Source: Callorhinus ursinus (lineage: Eukaryota; Chordata; Mammalia; Carnivora; Otariidae). Taken from it: DNA of 64,000 bases. The notes beneath the pieces are model-generated. The model was given only the letters and a program-made list of their open reading frames with translations, had not been told where the DNA came from and made no database searches. The stretch is taken from NCBI RefSeq assembly GCF_003265705.1, contig NW_020312859.1, positions 886,744-950,743 of the forward strand, given 5' to 3'. A program made the position numbers and the translations under genes. This document shows, one piece after another, positions 60,341 through 64,000 of the stretch; the first letter of the stretch is position 1, and each line of letters begins with the position of its first letter.

Positions 60341-61450
60341 ATTCTTGTATCCAAAACCAACTATCACTGCAATTTCGCCACGACTTGACAAAATCAGACT
60401 AGGAATAAATGCTGGACAGCAATACGACTCGGCAAAAGATCCCATCCAGTCTCTGCAGAGCGAGTGAAGTTTCGACATGAACGTGGGTGGAAATTTTTTG
60501 TTGACATTAATGAGTCAGACGAAAGTAAAACAAGGAAGATGTAGGTCAGAATGCCTTCATCGATGATGGGGGCAACTTGTTTGCTGCATTGGGTAATAGC
60601 GTTCAAAAGTGAAAGATTATTCCCTCAAGTTTTAGTGCCACTCGCCATGTCTCAGCTACAGACACCACAGACACACTCACAAGGTTAATTTGCATTATTA
60701 ACATTTGATCCACCACATTCTTAAGGCTGGAACATCAAGGAAACAATAAGTCCAGCCCTGCCTTGAGGCGCTCCCCCATCCCTGTGCTGCCAAGTCACCC
60801 CCCATGGGCATGATGCCTTGTACGCAGAATCAGGATCTCCCGTGTCTCTCATAAGACACACTATAGGCAAGTAGCCTCAAGAGCACCCATGATAGTGAAA
60901 TGTAGCAAAATAAGGAAGTGATGAGGTTTTAGTATTTATTACCGTTTGCTTTTAATATAATTTATTGAAATATTCAATAATTTAATATCTTTAAAAGGCT
61001 GTGTTTAACAACCAGTTGGCAAAAGTCCCGAAAACTTAACAATGGGCTCTCACAAGGTAGTAGGAGGGACCTCCCGCACACCACTGGGTACAAGGGAAGC
61101 ATCTAGAACGGGGGGAGAGAAGATGAGAGGCCAGAGTCCTGTGGGCATGCAGCAGGCACAGATGACGAAGTGTTGTCCCACACCAGCTCCCTGGGTCTGC
61201 TTTAGCCCTTCATTTTCCTCAGCATCCAGCAACTCACTCTTGCCAGGCCCTTCCTCTGGTGACTTCTGGCCTGAGCTCCTTGCTCAGTCTCCATCTGACT
61301 CACCCGTCGGGGGCTGACCCTTAACAATGTCCCAAAGATGGGGACCTGGGTAACTGAGGGTGAGCAGAAACCGCCCCCTCAGGCCCTGACTAGCTGAATG
61401 GGACCAGCTGAAGACCCTCCTGCAGGAAGACAGGGGTTAAGCACACCCCC
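60341..61450. other. About 1.1 kb without recognised repeat or gene
   Basis: AT-rich around 60,900-61,010. No supported feature. Confidence 0.4.
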
Positions 61451-61454
61451 AGGT

Positions 61455-61530
61455 GCCTAATCATTCCCATTCTGCAGGTGTGGGAACTGAGGCTAGGGAC
61501 AGCTGTTAGTCACAGGTTGTTGACAAGGTC
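61455..61530 (-). mobile_element. MIR SINE fragment, reverse orientation
   Basis: 'ttcccattctgcaggtgtgg', 'gaactgaggctagggacagc'. Confidence 0.65.
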
Positions 61531-61799
61531 AACAGCGGCCAGGAGACAGGCAACACCAACAGCTGGGCTTGTCGGCCTCCAAACCCACCTCCGTTCTGCA
61601 AAGCTCTCCTGCACCACCCTGGAAACAGCGCCTGGAGCTGGCTTCATGCACCGTGGCAGCTCTTGGATTTTATTCCCCACGATTCTGGAATTCTGTTTAC
61701 TGTTCCCCTAATTAAAACTGGCATTCCCTAAAGAGATGGCCAGCTACCTGAGAGCAGGGCCCATGCTGAATACGCACTGTATTAGCAGCACTTAGAATT
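61531..61799. other. Unassigned stretch
   Basis: No recognised repeat or gene. Confidence 0.35.
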
Positions 61800-61802
61800 C
61801 TA

Positions 61803-61928
61803 GCTCATTGATATCGGAAGTGATCTTAAGAACTCCTTGGTCCAGGTCGCCCATTGTACATATGGGGAAAACTGAGGCCTATGGCCATACCGCCACGACA
61901 CCAGAGGAGCAGGCCTGGAACTCAAGCA
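61803..61928 (-). mobile_element. Diverged MIR-like SINE, reverse orientation
   Basis: 'gtccaggtcgcccattgtac', 'atggggaaaactgaggccta', 'gcaggcctggaactcaagca'. Confidence 0.55.
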
Positions 61929-63635
61929 TCTTCTCCACCAGTCTGAGTTGCTGGTGAATGACAAAAGCAGGCTTCCCCTCACCAGAAAGTCCCAGCCAGA
62001 TGGGAAAAGAGAGCAGAGAATATAGTATCCTCATCTGGGTTTGGGAGTGATGCCAGAGAAGACTTCCTTCCAGGGCTGGTACCCGAGATGTTCTCTGAGA
62101 AAGCAACAGGCTCCATGAGATGTTGCCATTGTAAGTGCTGCAGGGACGTGCAGAGACAACGGGGAAACTGAGGCGAGAAGGCAGGTCCTCAGGGCACCTC
62201 AGAGCCTGAGATTCAAAATGAAGACTTCTGGGTTCTCAAACTTTCTGCTCTTTCACCCGGGCCCGAAAGACCTCTCCTGGAGCAGGGATGACTTACAGGA
62301 CCTCCGAGACCTCGTGCTGCAGGGGCCAGGCAAGCAGGAAGCTGGAGACTGTCTGCTAAAGCCATGGTTCCAGCATCTTCCAGGCAGATGGACTCCTCAG
62401 GAGGTGGCAGAGACCTCGATGCGGGTGTACGGGACGCTGGTGGAGCTCTGCCTGTGGCCAAAACTCAGGGCGAACCTGTCAAGCAGAGAGTGAGCGGGGG
62501 AGGCGGGTCTCTGTGGCCTCTGATGTCAGGGACTCATATCTGAACTATAGGGACTGAAGTGATGACTGCCAGACCCTGGCAAAGCCCCCTAACTTTCTGT
62601 CTCCTCCTCAAGTCATGGCAGACTCAGCTTCCTTGCCCCACAGCCTGGCCCAGGCCCCACCATGCGACCCCAAGTCCCCAGGTCCAGCTTGACACTCCCC
62701 TTGGCTGCAATTACATCCTGCTTTACCCCAAAGCTGGCTTCTAACTGCCTTTCTGCCTCCTTAGCGCCTCTCCCAGAGGAGGGGTTCTGGAATATTCTCC
62801 CAAGAAAGCCAGGATGGCAGAGATTCCAGGTGGCTCCTAGTATCTGTATCCCCCCCTTAAGCCTAGTTACAGTACCCTTGATTTTTAGCTGGGCACATGG
62901 CTCCCCAGGTGAAAGCCCGTTTCTTAGCCTCCCCCGCCCCCCATGTAGGTATAGCCAGGTTCTGTCCAAAGGATGCGGGTGGGAATGACTTGTGCATCTT
63001 TCAGGCTGTGTCTACCCTCTCTCCCTCCCCTCTCGCAGGCCCCTGGTGGCTCACCCGCATAGGCCATGCGGGAAAAATAATTATCGAAGAGACGGCAGAG
63101 CAACTGGAGAGAAGGAGCGTGGGACCCTGGATGACCTCTCGAAGCACAGCTGCCACCCCAGCCCTGGTGCCCTACATCCGGACTATTCTGAGCAGCCAGA
63201 TCTATTTCCTAACCAACAGGGTTGGGCCACTGAGGGGCCTGCAGAGGGGACAGCCAACACACTGGGGGTGCTCCACTGGCAGAGCCACCCTCTGGGGTCG
63301 AGTGGAGCAGGTTGAAGGCTTTTACACTGGACCAGTTCTGCGTCCCTTCAGGGGCTGTGTTGGGCTGGGGCTTGGCAGGCAGCTGCAGGAGGCGAGTTCC
63401 GACTCCCTCGTAGATGATTTATTTTTTTTTTTTAGTCCTTTAGGGCCTCCCAGGAATAGAACGGACGGTCAGGTGCTGATGATTCCCTTTACTACAAGAA
63501 GTAACCAGGGGCATTTGCCAAGGATATGTAGGATGGTAGTGTTTTTAGGGCCTTTCTGCTGCTCCTATTCCTCTCTTCTCTTATTTGAAAGGCGCAAGTC
63601 CCCATGATGCTAAGATTCTCCACTCCTCTCTATGA
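61929..63635. other. About 1.7 kb repeat-poor, with the longest open frame of the window
   Basis: Frame 62,897-63,607 (+, 236 codons) is the longest here. A strong acceptor-like site, polypyrimidine CTCTCCCTCCCCTCTCGCAG at 63,020-63,039, lies inside it. The translation has no recognised domain and ends in a low-complexity Phe run from a T tract. Frame 62,218-62,493 (91 codons) is similarly unassigned. I do not call a gene. Confidence 0.3.
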
Positions 63636-63639
63636 TCTA

Positions 63640-64000
63640 AAGACCTCACCTGATCGAGCTCCTACCAGCTTGGCTGAGCTGATCGTCTACCCCTCCTGCC
63701 ACCCTCCCTCCCTCTATTCCAGCCACACTGGCTTCCTTGTGCTTCCTTGCATATGCCGGATACACTCCCAACCTCAGGGCTTTTGCACCGGTTGTTCTCT
63801 TTACCTGGAATGCTCCTCTCCCTCGTCTTTACATGGCTGTCTCCTTCTCACGAACTTAAATTGCACCTCCTTAGAGAGGCCTCCTCTCTCTAACCACCCA
63901 CAACTCCCTGCCCCTCGGTCCCCCGCTCTGCCAGTCAGGCCTTCTCAACACACTTCCTTCTGTTTCCTTTTCCTCCGATACGTATCACTAGCCAAAATGC
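63640..64000 (+). mobile_element. L2 LINE 3' region, continues past the window end
   Basis: 'attccagccacactggcttc', 'cctcagggcttttgcaccgg', 'tgttctctttacctggaatg', 'aaattgcacctccttagaga'. The 3' terminus lies beyond the window. Confidence 0.88.

Noticed and set aside
59987..60478. 163-codon minus-strand frame
   Set aside because: Its middle is His-Thr repeats from the (GT)n tract and Asn repeats from (GTT)n.

Overview
This window is nuclear DNA of a carnivoran mammal. The clearest evidence is about 18 tRNA-Lys-type Can-SINE copies, most still showing the GGGGCGCCTGGGTGGCTCAG head, a CT-rich middle and an AATAAATAAATAAAATC tail. The middle segment (CCCACTCCCCCTGCTTGTG, then TCTCTCGCTGTGTC) matches the subfamily I know from bears, mustelids and pinnipeds, not the canid (GTGACTATCATAAATAAATAAA tail) or felid forms. 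A young L1 3' end at about 9.3-10.2 kb has the 3'UTR style of the same animals. The placement as a caniform carnivore, most likely an arctoid, is inferred from repeats alone.

I recognise no intact or partial protein-coding gene, tRNA, rRNA, snRNA or CRISPR array. Open frames are at the length expected by chance, or lie in repeats. The region looks like gene-poor intergenic or long intronic DNA. Layout: 0-10 kb holds L2 fragments, a hAT-Charlie transposon with three nested insertions, SINEs, and an L2 split by a young L1; 10-20 kb holds more L2/MIR/MLT1, an assembly gap beside a 44-base poly-C run, and a GC-rich patch next to an OTX/PITX-like palindrome; 20-31 kb is the least repetitive part, with AT-rich homeobox-motif-dense blocks (best 20,590-21,240) and a small GC-rich promoter-like block at 27.34-27.65 kb; 31-42 kb is mostly L2, MIR and MER fossils plus one splice-bounded open block on the minus strand; 42-53 kb has many SINEs; 53-64 kb has an old L1 3' end, a solo ERV1-type LTR, an L2 split by two SINEs and a 225-bp purine microsatellite, and a 55-bp alternating purine-pyrimidine tract.

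Nothing here works together as an operon or pathway. The biologically interesting content is (i) candidate conserved regulatory blocks, (ii) a promoter-like GC-rich block, (iii) the insertion history recorded by nested repeats with readable target-site duplications (TSDs), and (iv) a few unexplained structures: a 33-bp perfect palindrome, a pair of about 145-bp related segments 3.9 kb apart, and homopolymer C tracts. Repeat family names come from remembered consensus sequences, not a database search; boundaries are by eye and usually good to about 10-20 bases, except where a TSD fixes them.
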